64,000 nt of DNA from Ryuthela nishihirai (GCA_038380435.1 JAWZYU010000120.1:434001-498000), one strand, 5' to 3'. Positions 21,432-31,812 are shown, counted from the stretch's first letter. Translations and numbers: made by a program. Notes: generated by a model from the letters alone, not told the origin.

Positions 21432-21685
21432 TTTTTACTATATTTTCTAGTTTTACTCTTGTTTGCAATTTTACCTAGGTCCTATACACCCATTTTTATT
21501 GTTAACTTCTACTCTTGTTGTTTCTTTTTACACTTTTTACTTATCGATTTTGTGTCGTTTCGTTTGTGTTCTTTTTAACTTTGGTTGTGGGTTTCATGTC
21601 TTTTACCCTTTTTATCGTTTGTTTGGCGCAATATAGCCTTAGTTGCTATTGCGCCAATAAACCCCAAACAACCAACCAACCAACC
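21432..21685 (+). other. 3' UTR and tail of I-clade LINE copy 1
   Basis: A T-rich 3' UTR ends in a stem-loop (21,623-21,657), AATAAA, and an (AACC)n tail to 21,685. It is homologous to the end of copy 2. Confidence 0.75.
21623..21657 (+). ncRNA. 3'-terminal stem-loop of the I-clade LINE RNA
   Basis: TTGGCGCAATA and TATTGCGCCAA form a perfect 11 bp stem around a 13-base loop. Copy 2 keeps a stem with different arms (29,350-29,382). Such 3' hairpins are commonly what a LINE RT recognises; that role is inferred here. Confidence 0.6.
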
Positions 21686-21698
21686 AATCAGTGTGATT
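21686..21698. repeat. Target-site duplication, right copy (AATCAGTGTGATT)
   Basis: This matches 10,657-10,669 exactly and is followed by the rest of the split 115 bp unit (21,700-21,751). Confidence 0.9.
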
Positions 21699-21751
21699 CG
21701 ATTAGAAGTGTGATTTGTACCCTAAGATTTTGAAGTTCTATGTAACAGTGA

Positions 21752-22130
21752 GTCACGTGGCGGTAAGCACGAAGACAGACTGTGTGTTTGTAAACTGAGT
21801 ACAGGTGGAAACCCAGATTGGTGACCCTTTTCCCTGTTTTTCACTGTTTCATGTGCCGTGGAGCCTCCTGCAAACCGACGCCACCAGAGCGGTCCAGGCG
21901 GACCCGAACTGTGAATCGTTGAACTTTTTGTGATCATGTGGAATGTGTGACCTTTTGGACATTTGGTGCAACATATGACAACTGGACTCATGGGAAAAAA
22001 AAGGGAAGATTCCAGATCGTGATGGGTTCCAGATCTTCAACACTTCCAATGTATATATTGCCATCTTCAGCTCAGTCAGAGACCTTTTCCCTGCCCCGCC
22101 TGTCCTCCTCTCTCCCTAAAGGGGGATAGG
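21752..22130 (+). other. Possible LTR end and retroelement leader
   Basis: GAAACCCAGATTGGTGACCC at 21,796-21,815 looks like an LTR end (...CCCA) followed by a TGGTGACCC-type primer site seen in many invertebrate gypsy elements. A purine run AAAGGGGGATAGG at 22,118-22,130 precedes TGTGTCATGCCC, which could be another LTR start. No paired LTR is visible in the window. A 63-codon ORF here is not recognised. Confidence 0.3.
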
Positions 22131-22451
22131 TGTGTCATGCCCACAGGAATTGATCCTGCGGACATGACTTGGGCTAAAAGGTCCTTGGACGTGTCTTCTC
22201 AAAGTAAGAACAAAGACCTTGGTTAGTCATCTCGTTCCACGAACTTGCCCGTTAAACCAGATGACACCAGTGACTACCATCGCCCCAGGAGTAAGAACTT
22301 CCGGACCCAGAGTTCGGGCTCGGCATCAAAGGGGCCGAGTAGGTGGAGCGATGTTCATCCCAAGCATCCAATGTCCAATAGCAAGCGCCCGCATCAGCCT
22401 CCCATGCTGACCACCGCTAGAGGTCGTGGTGGGAAGTGGCGGCAAGGTTGA
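22131..22451 (+). pseudogene. Unrecognised basic, Ser/Arg/Gly-rich ORF fragment
   Basis: One frame reads for about 105 codons with a single stop near 22,225. The text is strikingly protein-like: GIDPADMTWAKRSLDV before the stop, then polar and basic sequence ending in TARGRGGKWRQG and a stop at 22,449. The RG-rich end suggests RNA binding. It could be part of a retroelement gag or a retrocopy of a host RNA-binding protein. I do not recognise it. Confidence 0.3.
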
Positions 22452-23132
22452 ACTGCGGGAGAGAAGGGTTTGTGTTGTCCTCATGTTTCTGGTCCTGTTA
22501 AGTCGTCTTCTTTTTGGCCGGGAGTCGGCTCGTCGTAGTGAGTTCTCGTGTGACTGGTAGTGAAGAGCCGTTGCCCAGTTCGCAGTGGTCGAACTGTTTA
22601 ACTTCCTTTTTCTGACCGAACTTAGGCGATGGGCTCCCAATCGACAGTGCTGGACTTCGCATCAAAGGCTCCTGCAGCGGCCACATATGATAGATAGGGT
22701 CACCCTCATTTATAGATCTGGATTTCCCATACTAACGTGTTATTACTTGTCTGCTACCGCCACCGTGCTCCGGGAAACAACCTACGTAATATGACTTTAG
22801 AGCTGGTAGCTCAAACCCAATGAACAGACTTTGCCAAAACGATTTCTTGGCGTCTCTTTGTAAAGGCGGAAATCGCCTGAACGTCGAGTAAGAACAGCTG
22901 TATCCCGACGAAGGGAACCCATGGTACTGGAGATTAGTTTAGTAATGTTATAGTAAATAAATTGTGTATACATTGTAAAACCTGATTCCTCTCCGTTTCT
23001 CAAGATTGAGTGACGTTTATGAGTTATTGCGGAGAAGGTCCCCTTCTCGGTAGTCAACACATCGCAGCATGGCCAAAGCAGTAGGAAGGAGTCAATCATT
23101 AATGGCGGACTGCCCTCATACGAAAGGGGGGT
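22452..23132. other. No recognised gene
   Basis: This is mixed-composition DNA. A 100-codon minus-strand ORF (22,797-23,099) has no motif I can name and no matching start context. I see no repeat shared with other parts of the window. Confidence 0.4.
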
Positions 23133-23447
23133 TCACGTCATTAGGTCATCACATGCTGTCCACTTAAACTGGTTATAATTTATAGCACGGCGTATTTTTT
23201 CAACGCTTATATACGATTCCATCATTCCCACAGCGTGTGTCACTGGAATGGAAGATGTTTGGCTTCCTTTATGCAAAAGGACAGCTTTGAAGCTGAATTT
23301 TGACGAATCTATAAATAGACGCCATTCCTTAGGGTCGTGCGTTTTTCCAATTTCTACCATCAGCCCTGAAATATCTAAACAGACACACAAACCATCTTAA
23401 ACCACGTAATAAGCAGATAAAGCTAAGCTTTTCTTTCTGAACAGAGA
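23133..23447 (-). pseudogene. DPKEWR multicopy family, 3' half (split by a LINE)
   Basis: On the minus strand this reads DISGLMVEIGKTHDPKEWRLF, then IDSSKFSFKAVLLHKGS and IPVTHAVGMMESY, a signature I associate with a high-copy family of unknown function in arthropod genomes. It is preceded, across the LINE, by the 5' half at 29,406-29,640. A stop (YYVV*DG) lies near 23,400, and the homology ends at about 23,133, well before the family's usual C-terminal part (ERFHQDI), so it is truncated at the 3' side. No enzymatic motif is known to me. It may be a domesticated or transposon-derived gene family. Confidence 0.6.
23436..23447. repeat. Target-site duplication, left copy (TCTGAACAGAGA)
   Basis: This 12 bp sequence is repeated at 29,406-29,417, exactly bracketing LINE copy 2. 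Confidence 0.9.
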
Positions 23448-24097
23448 CCCCCTCAGTGTGAGCACCTGTACGCGGTGAGAGGGACCACCCTGTGAAGGTT
23501 CCGCTGGCTCGGAGACCTTCGCAGGGTCTTTAACGCTCGCCCGCGTGTTTGCCGTGCGCGGAGACCCGTGTCCCGGGAAAGGAGGATCCTGGTAGTTGCT
23601 CGGAGGTCCCCGTCTTCTCTCCTCAGCTCATGACTGGCATGGTCCCCATTGGCCGTCTTGCCACTGGGGAGCCTGTCTGTCGCGGGGGCTAGGCAGCGGA
23701 TTCCGGGGTCTCTGCTATACACTGCTTTGGCCTCTGCTTCCGGTAAACAGGAGCTCCTGGGGTGGCCCCCCCAGGAGCAATCGGCTGGTGGGCAGGTCCT
23801 GCTAGGGTCAACCGTGCAGAGCGGTGAGTAACCTTGCCCACGGTCCGGGTACAGGTTTACAAGATTCCTCACAACTTATTTTCCTTTTGTCGTTATCTTT
23901 TCTTTGTGAGGCCAGGTTGGACATTCACAATTTTGTTATTTTAAGCTTTGTTTCATTTGTGTAGAACGTTTTTGTTCTGCACAATTCTCTTTTTATTTAC
24001 TTTCTATTTATTTGTGAGGGCTTGGCTCACTGTCTGTGTGGGTATAGTGCCTGCGTAGCCCTGGCGCCCGACTGGGCGTAACCACACAAAAACAAAC
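23448..24097 (+). promoter_or_regulatory. 5' UTR / presumed internal promoter of I-clade LINE copy 2
   Basis: This 650 bp leader aligns with 10,670-11,333. The best conserved blocks are the first 60 bases and the stretch around CTGGCGCCCGACTGGGCG. Promoter activity is inferred from the family. Confidence 0.45.
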
Positions 24098-25452
24098 ATG
24101 CGAGTAGATGAAGAAATTAATGCGATCAATGCCGCCAAGAGGGCTCACCATGAGCCCCCATCTTCCTCATTGTCTCCGTTATCTCTGCCGTCGTCTTCTG
24201 TGTCTGTGTCGTCGTTCCCGAAGTTCCTGATCATCCACTCCACGGGTGATCAGGTGCTTGGGGACATGTCCCCTTTTTTTGTTAACAAAGGTTTACAAGG
24301 TGTTGCGGGAGAGCCGAAGTCCGTCAAGCGCTTACGATCTTGCGACTTGCAGGTTGAGACCGCTTGCGACTTGCAGGTTGAGACCGCTTGTTGCAGGTTG
24401 AGACCGCTGAACTACTCCTGAAAGTAAAAGATATAGGTGGGGTGGCTGTCGAAGTCACTCCCCATAAAACTTTGAATTCCTCTCGGGGTGTGATCACCGA
24501 GTGGGGCCTCCTCAAAGTCACTGAGGAGGAGATCCTCTCAGAGCTCACACCTCAAGGAGTAACAGCGGTCCATCGGGTTTCGACACGCCGTGATGGGAAA
24601 TTGATTGTCACCTTTAATTTAATTTAATTTAATTTTTTTTTTTAATTTAATTTAATTTGCTGATTGTGACCTTTAATTCGCCACGCCTGCCTTCTTACAT
24701 CAAGGCAGGTTACTTACATTGTGAGGTTCGGCCGAATATCCCAAACCCTCTGCGCTGTTTTCAGTGTCAGATATACGGTCATGCCCGCACAGCATGCAGG
24801 GGCAAGCCCACCTGTGCTCGCTGTGGCAGTAAGGATCATCTCGATCCTGACTGCACAGCAGAAAAGGCATGCTGTGTGAACTGCAATGGCGAACATCCGG
24901 CGTACTCCCGCGACTGTCCGAAGTGGAAGGAAGAAAAGGAGGTGCAACGCTTGAAAGTAGTTAACAACATCTCTTACGCTGAGGCGAGAAAGCTTGCTGC
25001 ACAGCCCGCCCCACCTGGCAAGGTTTCCTACCAGTGCAGTCATTGGAAAGCCCATCGTTCCAATGACTTCGGTTGCGGTGCAGACTGACATCAGTGTACC
25101 ACCTACTGAGTCTTTCTCACCAGCTGCCAAGTACCTCCTCACGCAGGCGAAACCCAGGGTGGTGTCGACTTCGACATCAACCCCGGTTTCCATTCCTGCA
25201 GCTCAGCCTTCCACCTCCACCGGAAGGCCTCCTCCTTCCCGACCTCAGGCAGCAAGACCTTCCAAACCTAAGGGGCCCCCACCGGGGCCTAAAAAGAAAC
25301 TAATCACTGCACCTCAAAGGGCGGTCACCGATCCATGCCCCTCGGACGATTCCAAGGACATGGACACCGACCGCCCCCTATTCACTAAACTGTCCTCTGC
25401 GGCGGTTAAGTTGAATACAAACACGTCGTCCGCCCACTCTTCTAAGTCCTGA
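24098..25452 (+). pseudogene. I-clade LINE ORF1 (Gag-like), copy 2
   Basis: This has the same layout as copy 1 ORF1, with all three CCHC knuckles preserved (CFQCQIYGHARTAC, CARCGSKDHLDPDC, CVNCNGEHPAYSRDC). The start chosen is ATG 24,098 (MRVDEEINAINAAKR). Lesions are a tandem triplication of a 24 bp unit at 24,341-24,408 that shifts the frame, an (AATTT)n expansion with local duplication at 24,600-24,680, and a shift near 25,030. The C-terminal part is Pro/Ser-rich. It ends at 25,452, with the ORF2 ATG at 25,454. Confidence 0.8.
24341..24408 (+). repeat. 24 bp tandem triplication in ORF1
   Basis: Two exact 24 bp units (TGCGACTTGCAGGTTGAGAC plus CGCT) at 24,341-24,364 and 24,365-24,388 are followed by a 20 bp partial unit at 24,389-24,408. 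Copy 1 has a single version here. Confidence 0.85.
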
Positions 25453-25453
25453 G

Positions 25454-28400
25454 ATGGCCACACTCCTACAATGTAATTGTCGTGGTTTCCAGAGGAATCT
25501 TGACGACATCAAGGCCCTCCTTCAGGCGCACCAGCCCATCTGTGTGTGCCTGCAGGAGACATACTTGCAGCCAGTCACAGATCCCACGATCCGGCACTTT
25601 TCACTAGTTCGCCATCCTCGTGAGCAGCCATTCTCCATTCCAGGTCGTACCCCTCACCACCAACTTGGAGGCGGTAGCCGTCCGTCTCTTCGTGGGATTC
25701 TCGCTGACTGTGTGCTCTGTATATCTTCCACCTGGGAGCATCGTCTTCCATGAAGACCTTGATGATCTCGTCTCGCAGCTGCCGTCCCCCTTCCTCATTA
25801 TGGGGGACCTCAACGGCCACAGTCCACTTTGTGACAGTGCTGACACCAACGGGAGGGGTGGGGTCCTAGAGCAGTGGCTCCTGGATCCTTCTCTCTCCCT
25901 GTTGAACACCGGTGTCAGTACTTACTTTCACTCCCCAACCCGCTCTTTCACTGCCATTGACCTTACCATCTGTTCCTCCTCGATCCTTCCACTCTTTACA
26001 TGGGAGGTCGAGGACAACCCTTACGGAAGCGATCACCTCCCCGTGGTGTGCACCATCTCGCGTGGGGGGCCTTGCAGCCCTTCACGTGTCTCGCGGTGGA
26101 GGTTCGATCGCGCTGACTGGGGTGGTTTCGAGCTGCTCTCAGAGCTCGATGACCACTCTGTCAGCCAGGAGCCAATCAATGTGGCAGTAGCAGAGATAAC
26201 GGACTGTATCGTAGATGCAGCTGCATCAACAATTCCTCAAACTTCTACACGGTTTCCTCGCTTTCTGAAACCGTGGTGAAATCCAGATTGCACCGCAGCT
26301 CGTAAGGCTCAGAACAAGGCTTGGGGGGTGTTTCGGAGATATCCGACAACCCCCAACCTCGAAAATTTTAAACGCGCCAGTGCGAAAGCTCGTTTCGTCC
26401 GACGCCAGAGCCAGAAGGAATCTTGGATCAAATATACATCTTCTATCACCCGCACGAGTAGTTCTAAGGTCGTGTGGGATAAAGTCCGGAAGATGAGTGG
26501 GAACTACAGGTCTCACTCGTTATCGATCCTGGAGCACAATGGACAGGCAATTGCTGATCCCAAAGCAATTGCCGACACTCTGCGGGAGTCATTCTCTTCC
26601 ATCTCTTTATCTTCCTCTTACTCCCCTGAGTTTCTGGCCCAGAAAGGCAGGGCAGAGCGCTCTCCGCTGTCTTTCCACTCAAATGGCCTGGAGCCTTACA
26701 ACAGGCCATTCACAGCGGAGGAGCTTCGCCTTGCTCTGCACTCTTCTCGTGCCTCTGCTATAGGGCCGGACAATGTCCATTATGCCATGCTCCAACATCT
26801 TTCACCATCGAGTAAGGATCGGCTGCTCCATCTCTTCAATCGCATTTTTCTCGAGGAGCAGTTTCCGGACTCCTGGCGGGAGGCCATCGTCTTGGCCTTC
26901 CCCAAGCCAGGCAAAGATCCCAAGATTCCGTCCAATTAACGTCCCATCGCATTGACGAGCTGCGTGTGCAAGGTGTTGGAAAGAATGGTAAATGCCAGAC
27001 TCATCTGGTATTTAGAACATCACAACCTTCTTTCAAACACCCAGTGTGGCTTTCGCACGCAACGGTCAACACTTGACCATCTGATACACCTCGAATCGGC
27101 TATCAGAAATTCATTTTTAAGAACAGAGCACCTGGTGTCAATTTTCTTCGACATCGAAAAAGCGTACGACACGGCTTGGAGATTCTGCATTCTTCGTGAC
27201 CTCCACAGCTTCGGCTTGAGAGGTCACATGCCGATCTTCATCTCCAACTTCTTATCGACACGCTCTTTTCGTGTCAGTGTTGGTAACACTCTGTCGCGGC
27301 CGTACCCCCAAGAACAGGGGGTGCCACAAGGCTGCGTTCTGAGTGTTACGCTTTTCGCTGTCAAGATTAATTCTATAACTAGACAACTTCCTCCATCAGT
27401 AGGCAATGCCCTCTATGTTGATGACTTTAGCATCGTTTGCTCATCGTCCAGCATGAGGGTCATTGAAAGACAACTGCAAATTACCCTGAACAATCTTTCG
27501 GTTTGGGCGACGGCAAACAGGTTTCGGTTCTCCCCACAGAAGACCGCTTGTGTGCACTTTTGCCACAAGCGTAATCTTCACCTGGATCCTGAGCTGCGGC
27601 TCGGGGGTAACATCATTCCAGTTGTGGTGGAGACCAAGTTTCTCGGTCTCATATTCGATCGGAAATTGACCTTTTTACCACACATACGTCATCTCAGGTC
27701 CAAGTGCACGTGGACATTGAACATCGTCAAGGTCCTCTCCTCCCTCTCTTGGGGGGCGGACCGATGTTCTTTGCTCCGCCTACCGTGCACTTGTCCGATC
27801 GAAACTGGACTACGGATCCCAGGTGTACGACTCGGCCCGGGATTCGGTGGTGAAGGTGCTGGACCCCCTCCATCATCAGGCCCTAAGGGTTTGCATGGGA
27901 GCCTTCCACACTTCACCGGTCCAGAGTCTTTACGTTGAGACCGACGAACCATCTTTATCTCTTCGCCGTCAGCAGTTGTCCCTACAATATGCTTCTAAAT
28001 TGCGATCCCTGTCTGGCCATCCCACTTGGAACTGCGTTTTCCGTCCGAAGTGGGAAATACTTTATAATAATCGGCCGACTGCCATTCGTCCTTTTGGTTT
28101 GCGAGTCCGAGGCTACCTCAGAGACATCAACACCAGTCTCGATAGCGTTGCACAGTCGACAGCTGAGCCACTTCCACCATGGCTCGCTGTTTCCCCTTCC
28201 TGTGATTTTTCCTTGTGCAGGACAGGGAAGGCCTTTACACCCGACTGTGTGTACCGGCAACTCTTTGCCAGCCATCGTGCTGAGTACCCGGACTTCTTGC
28301 CTGTCTTCACAGATGGCTCGAAGTCCGGCATATCGGTGGGATCGGCCATGGTCTGCTGTGATGTAATCATTGCAGACCAGATCCCACTGCAGTGTTCCAT

Positions 28401-29120
28401 CTTCACTGCAGAGTTGCAAGCTATCAGCCTCGCCTTGGACCACGTGGCGACTAAGCATCTTCATCGGTGTGTGCTTTACACCGACTCGCTTAGCTCGCTA
28501 TAGGCTTTGATCTCGGTGAGGCATCGGCCTCACCCTGTTCTTACTAAGATCCGCCAGCAGCTACATCGTCTGGCAGCCACCACCACCATCCATTTCTGTT
28601 GGGTGCCCGGTCACGTCGGAATCAGGGGTAATGATTTGGCAGATTCTGCTGCCAGGTCAGCCACGCCCTGTCCGAATCTCCATTGCCGGTTCCCTATCTG
28701 GATTTCCGGCAACGTTTTACCACCGAGCTACGGGCACAGTGGCAGAGATCTTGGTCGGAACAGCTTACAAACAAGCTCTTTGAGATCAAACCTATCATCA
28801 AACCATGGCAGTCTTGTTACCGCAGGAATCGCAAGGAGGAAGTTGTACTTGCTCGGCTCCGCTTAGGTCACTCGTATATTACTCATTCGTTTCTTCTTCG
28901 GGCGGACGACGTAGCTAAGTGCGAGTTTTGTGACACCATTTTAACAATCAAACATATTTTAATTGAATGTCCATGTTTTAACCTAGAACGTCGTTTGTAT
29001 TTTAATTTTCACAATTTTACGTCCGAGCCACTTACACTCGGACATCTTTTATCTGATAGTACCATTTTATCTCCAATTTTTGCCTTTTTACAGTATACAG
29101 GATATTTTACCAGATTATAA
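25454..29120 (+). pseudogene. I-clade LINE ORF2 (endonuclease, RT, RNase H), copy 2
   Basis: Domains in order: endonuclease (CRGFQRNLDDIK, CLQETYL, FLIMGDLNGHS, YGSDHLPVV), RT (AIVLAFPKPGKDP, CGFRTQRSTLDHL, FFDIEKAYDTAWR, QGVPQGCVLSVTLF, YVDD at 27,414-27,425), RNase H (VFTDGSKSG, AELQAISLAL, YTDSLSS, WVPGHVGIRGNDLAD) and a C-terminal CCHC (CEFC...HILIEC). Lesions are a 41 bp deletion near 25,615, TGA for Trp at 26,277, TAA for Tyr at 26,937, a 2 bp loss near 27,780, TAG for Gln at 28,501 and a 1 bp loss near 28,668. The catalytic residues survive, so decay began only after insertion. Confidence 0.85.
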
Positions 29121-29405
29121 TTTTACTCATTTGTAATTTTTTCACCTTCTGCCTAGGTCATTTACACCTGGGCTAGTTTTATCCTTTGTCTCTACTGTAT
29201 TTATTTTTCTACACATTTGTTGTCTTACACCTTACTTTTTATTTCTGTTATATATATATATCTTGTTGGTTTTAATTTTACCTTTTCCAGCATTTGTTTT
29301 TTAATTTTGGTTGAGGAGTATTTGTTTTTTAGCATATTTTTACCTTGTTTGGCGCATTATAGCCTGAGTAGCTCATGCGCCATAAATCTCCAAACAACCA
29401 ACCAA
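29121..29405 (+). other. 3' UTR, terminal stem-loop and tail of LINE copy 2
   Basis: A T-rich UTR ends in a hairpin: arms TGGCGCAT (29,350-29,357) and ATGCGCCA (29,375-29,382). A short ACAACCAACCA tail meets the TSD at 29,406. Confidence 0.7.
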
Positions 29406-29640
29406 TCTGAACAGAGAAGCTCTGGTACTCTTGTCCAGAAGATTCCACTCTTAAAGTTTAGAACCTAAAACCTCAGTTTGCTGCTTGGAAAGTCCTAGAT
29501 CTCGAACAAGATCATTTAGTTCAGTTTTCTGAATCAGATGAGGCTCGTCTAACTTTTTAGGGGTGTATGTAGGATCAGGATCTGTATGTACCACAAAGTC
29601 TTCCTCTGATGAATGTGAATCCATCTCCTCCCAGTTGGTT
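29406..29640 (-). pseudogene. DPKEWR multicopy family, 5' half (split by a LINE)
   Basis: On the minus strand an ATG at about 29,624 opens MDSHSSEEDFVVHTDPDP, then TPKKLDEPHL and LNDLVRDLGLSKQQTEVLGSKL. After one stop comes EWNLLDKSTRASLF, which continues directly across the LINE into 23,447. The acidic start and the LVRDL...LSK helix are what I recall as the family's N-terminus. Together with 23,133-23,447 this gives about 165 codons of a gene destroyed by the LINE and by point stops. Confidence 0.55.
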
Positions 29641-29761
29641 GAGTTGTTAGTAAAGGAATATCTTCTCCATGCGGAACTGACCTTATGGCTGAAGGCACAT
29701 TTGGATATTGTGTTTTACTTTTGTTCTTTTTTGAAAAGCCCGATACTTTTATAAAAAATAA

Positions 29762-29838
29762 ATAAATAAATACCTCCTCAAGCAGCTGCTTGCCACAGAG
29801 GTCTGGACAGGAGCCTGTCAGGTTATACTTTTACTGAA
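29762..29838 (-). mobile_element. SINE family B, 3' fragment
   Basis: AATAAATAAATAC followed by CTCAAGCAGCTGCTTGCCACAG matches 42,590-42,640 and 52,570-52,625. Orientation follows the fuller copy at 42.6 kb, which has tRNA-like boxes. This copy is 5' truncated. Confidence 0.6.
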
Positions 29839-31491
29839 ACAAAAATAGGAATCATGCAAGTGACTACTTGGCTCACGCCAAATCATTGGAACTGCAATGG
29901 GCATGGATTTCATCTTACCTTTCAGCCATTCACTCAGGCCAACAAAGCACAAAATACAACACACATGTGGAGCCAATGTTTTGTCCTAATCACCAACATG
30001 ACATCCAAAATACAAGTTATATGCTTTCTTCACAATCTTTGTCAAAGACCGACTTTAGGGTTCTAAAATACAATTTCCACACACATAACAAAACTTATCT
30101 GCCACATTAACAAATTCGCGACGCTGTCTTTGTGCCATTTATACGCCAAAATTCACTCTTCAACGTACAGCACGTGTTCCTCCTACAATGAAAACACGAA
30201 TGGCGTCTGATGTTAGATTACTCTTACATGTTTTCTCCCGGTTGACAATCAGTGTTGCCAACCACAAAAATAAAATATCTATTATCCTCCCAGTTGCCTG
30301 GAGGTGTTGGTATAGGAATATCTTAATACGAGTCAAAATGACCAATAACATAAAAACGTAACGTATTAGCCATTTTAAGGCCAGATCTGAAATCAGCATC
30401 TGAAAAATAGTTAAAGGCAGCTTACAAATGTTTACGTTACAAAAACTTTATAAACCAGTGTTATTAATTGCCTGAACGCAATCAACTAGAAATTGTATGA
30501 GGATATGACCTACTGATAAAAGAAACTAAATTTTTGTGAATTATTTAATTATAGTCTTATTTTAATCATTACTTCAGCATTAGTTTACACATCGTATCGA
30601 GAATATTAGATGTTTTAAATTCAACATATTACCAACATATTACCATACCTTTATGGTCATTTCATGTTGTTTTAGCATTTTGTTTGCCTATTTTCTTATT
30701 GCTTTTCGCTCGTCATGCATGTCTTTTTGTTTGTCGATTATTTGACAAGACACAAACCGACAAATGATGTCACTTTGTGTGTTTATCAACGCAGTTGTTC
30801 CATCAAAAGTAGCATATTGTGTGTTAAATGAAAGCTTGGGACGTCGGAAGCATTACTGAATTTTTCCCATGAAAAAGGGGGAAATGTGAAAATCGTCCTT
30901 TGATCTTCCGAATAATGAGCATCCACAATTAGGTTTTCAAATGAAAGTTTATCTTGTGAGGACTGTCGTAATACCGTAGCCATATGCCTGCGATACGGTT
31001 TCATCATTTTTGTCTACATCTTCCAACTGGTGCCATTTCGAAATGGATTGCCGCCTTTTGCCGTTTCCCCTCTCTCGATTCTTTGTTTCACCCATCTGAC
31101 CTACTTCCGTGAAAAACACAGGAGTTGCGTTCTGTGAGACTTATGGAAAATTCCATAGCAACGCCCCTCTTCTCTATTCTCATCTGCATACATATGCTGC
31201 TCTTGCCACGTGCACTTCAGGTCACGCCCATCAATACGGAGATCAAGAGACCATCGGAGATGTCCTGTTGGCAAGTGTCTCACCAATGAGAAAACGGTAA
31301 AGTTCACAGATCACTGGCAAAAAATTCATCACTTCAATTCAATCACTTCAAAAAATTTTGCCAGTGAACAAAAAAGTTCACTGACAAAAAATTCATCCTA
31401 CAAAATATTCTGGACTACCCCTCCAACTCACTGAGAGTGCCTATCTGACAGCTGCTTTTTGCATTTCTTAAAAAAATTGGAAAGTATCAGG
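29839..31491. other. AT-rich DNA, no recognised gene
   Basis: Short ORFs only. An 85 bp block at 30,461-30,545 (GCCTGAACGCAATCAACTAG...) recurs at 48,543-48,630, so it is a dispersed repeat of unknown type. Otherwise I see nothing I can name. Confidence 0.5.
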
Positions 31492-31620
31492 ATATCTAAA
31501 AAAAAGTGCTCAATACTTTTACATTGTTTCGTTCGCTGTGACTTTATAATATGACACGGGAATAGGGGGTTTCTATAGACCCAACTTTCCTGGAGCGAGT
31601 TAGGTAATTAAAAACAATAT
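31492..31620 (+). repeat. Unclassified dispersed repeat, copy 1
   Basis: The stretch from TGCTCAATACTTTTAC through ATATGACACGGGAATAGGGG to GGAGCGAGTTAGGTAATTAA recurs at 43,870-44,080 with the same order but a longer middle. There is no coding potential. Confidence 0.65.
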
Positions 31621-31812
31621 TCTTAAAAACAGATTTACAATCATAGATTCCGAAAGAAAGGTTTCTACTAGAGCGGAACCCAATATTCCTACCAAAAAAG
31701 AAAACCTTACAAAAAGTAGATCATTACAAAGGTGCTCTAATTGGCCTAGTTCGCGGAGAAGAGGTGTGCTTAGTTAACTGTTTCAATAGAGTAAACTTGT
31801 AATCCCGCAGTA

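Larger units (their letters stand above)
10670..21685 (+). mobile_element. I-clade LINE copy 1, full length, containing a nested LTR element
   Basis: The element starts with CCCCCTCGGTGTGAGC and ends with a 3' stem-loop and an (AACC)n tail. It is bounded by a 13-14 bp TSD. After removing the nested LTR element and its TSD it is about 5.87 kb, matching copy 2 (5.96 kb) in order and length. It has ORF1 (Gag-like, CCHC knuckles) and ORF2 (endonuclease, RT, RNase H, C-terminal CCHC). A terminal RNase H on a LINE with this Gag type points to the I clade. Many stops and frameshifts make it inactive. Confidence 0.85.
23448..29405 (+). mobile_element. I-clade LINE copy 2, full length
   Basis: This 5,958 bp element has the same family and orientation as copy 1. 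It starts CCCCCTCAGTGTGAGC and ends with a 3' stem-loop and an ACAACCAACCA tail, and it carries a 12 bp TSD. It interrupts a minus-strand DPKEWR-family gene. RT YVDD and the RNase H residues are intact, but ORF1 and ORF2 carry several frameshifts and stops. Confidence 0.9.
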
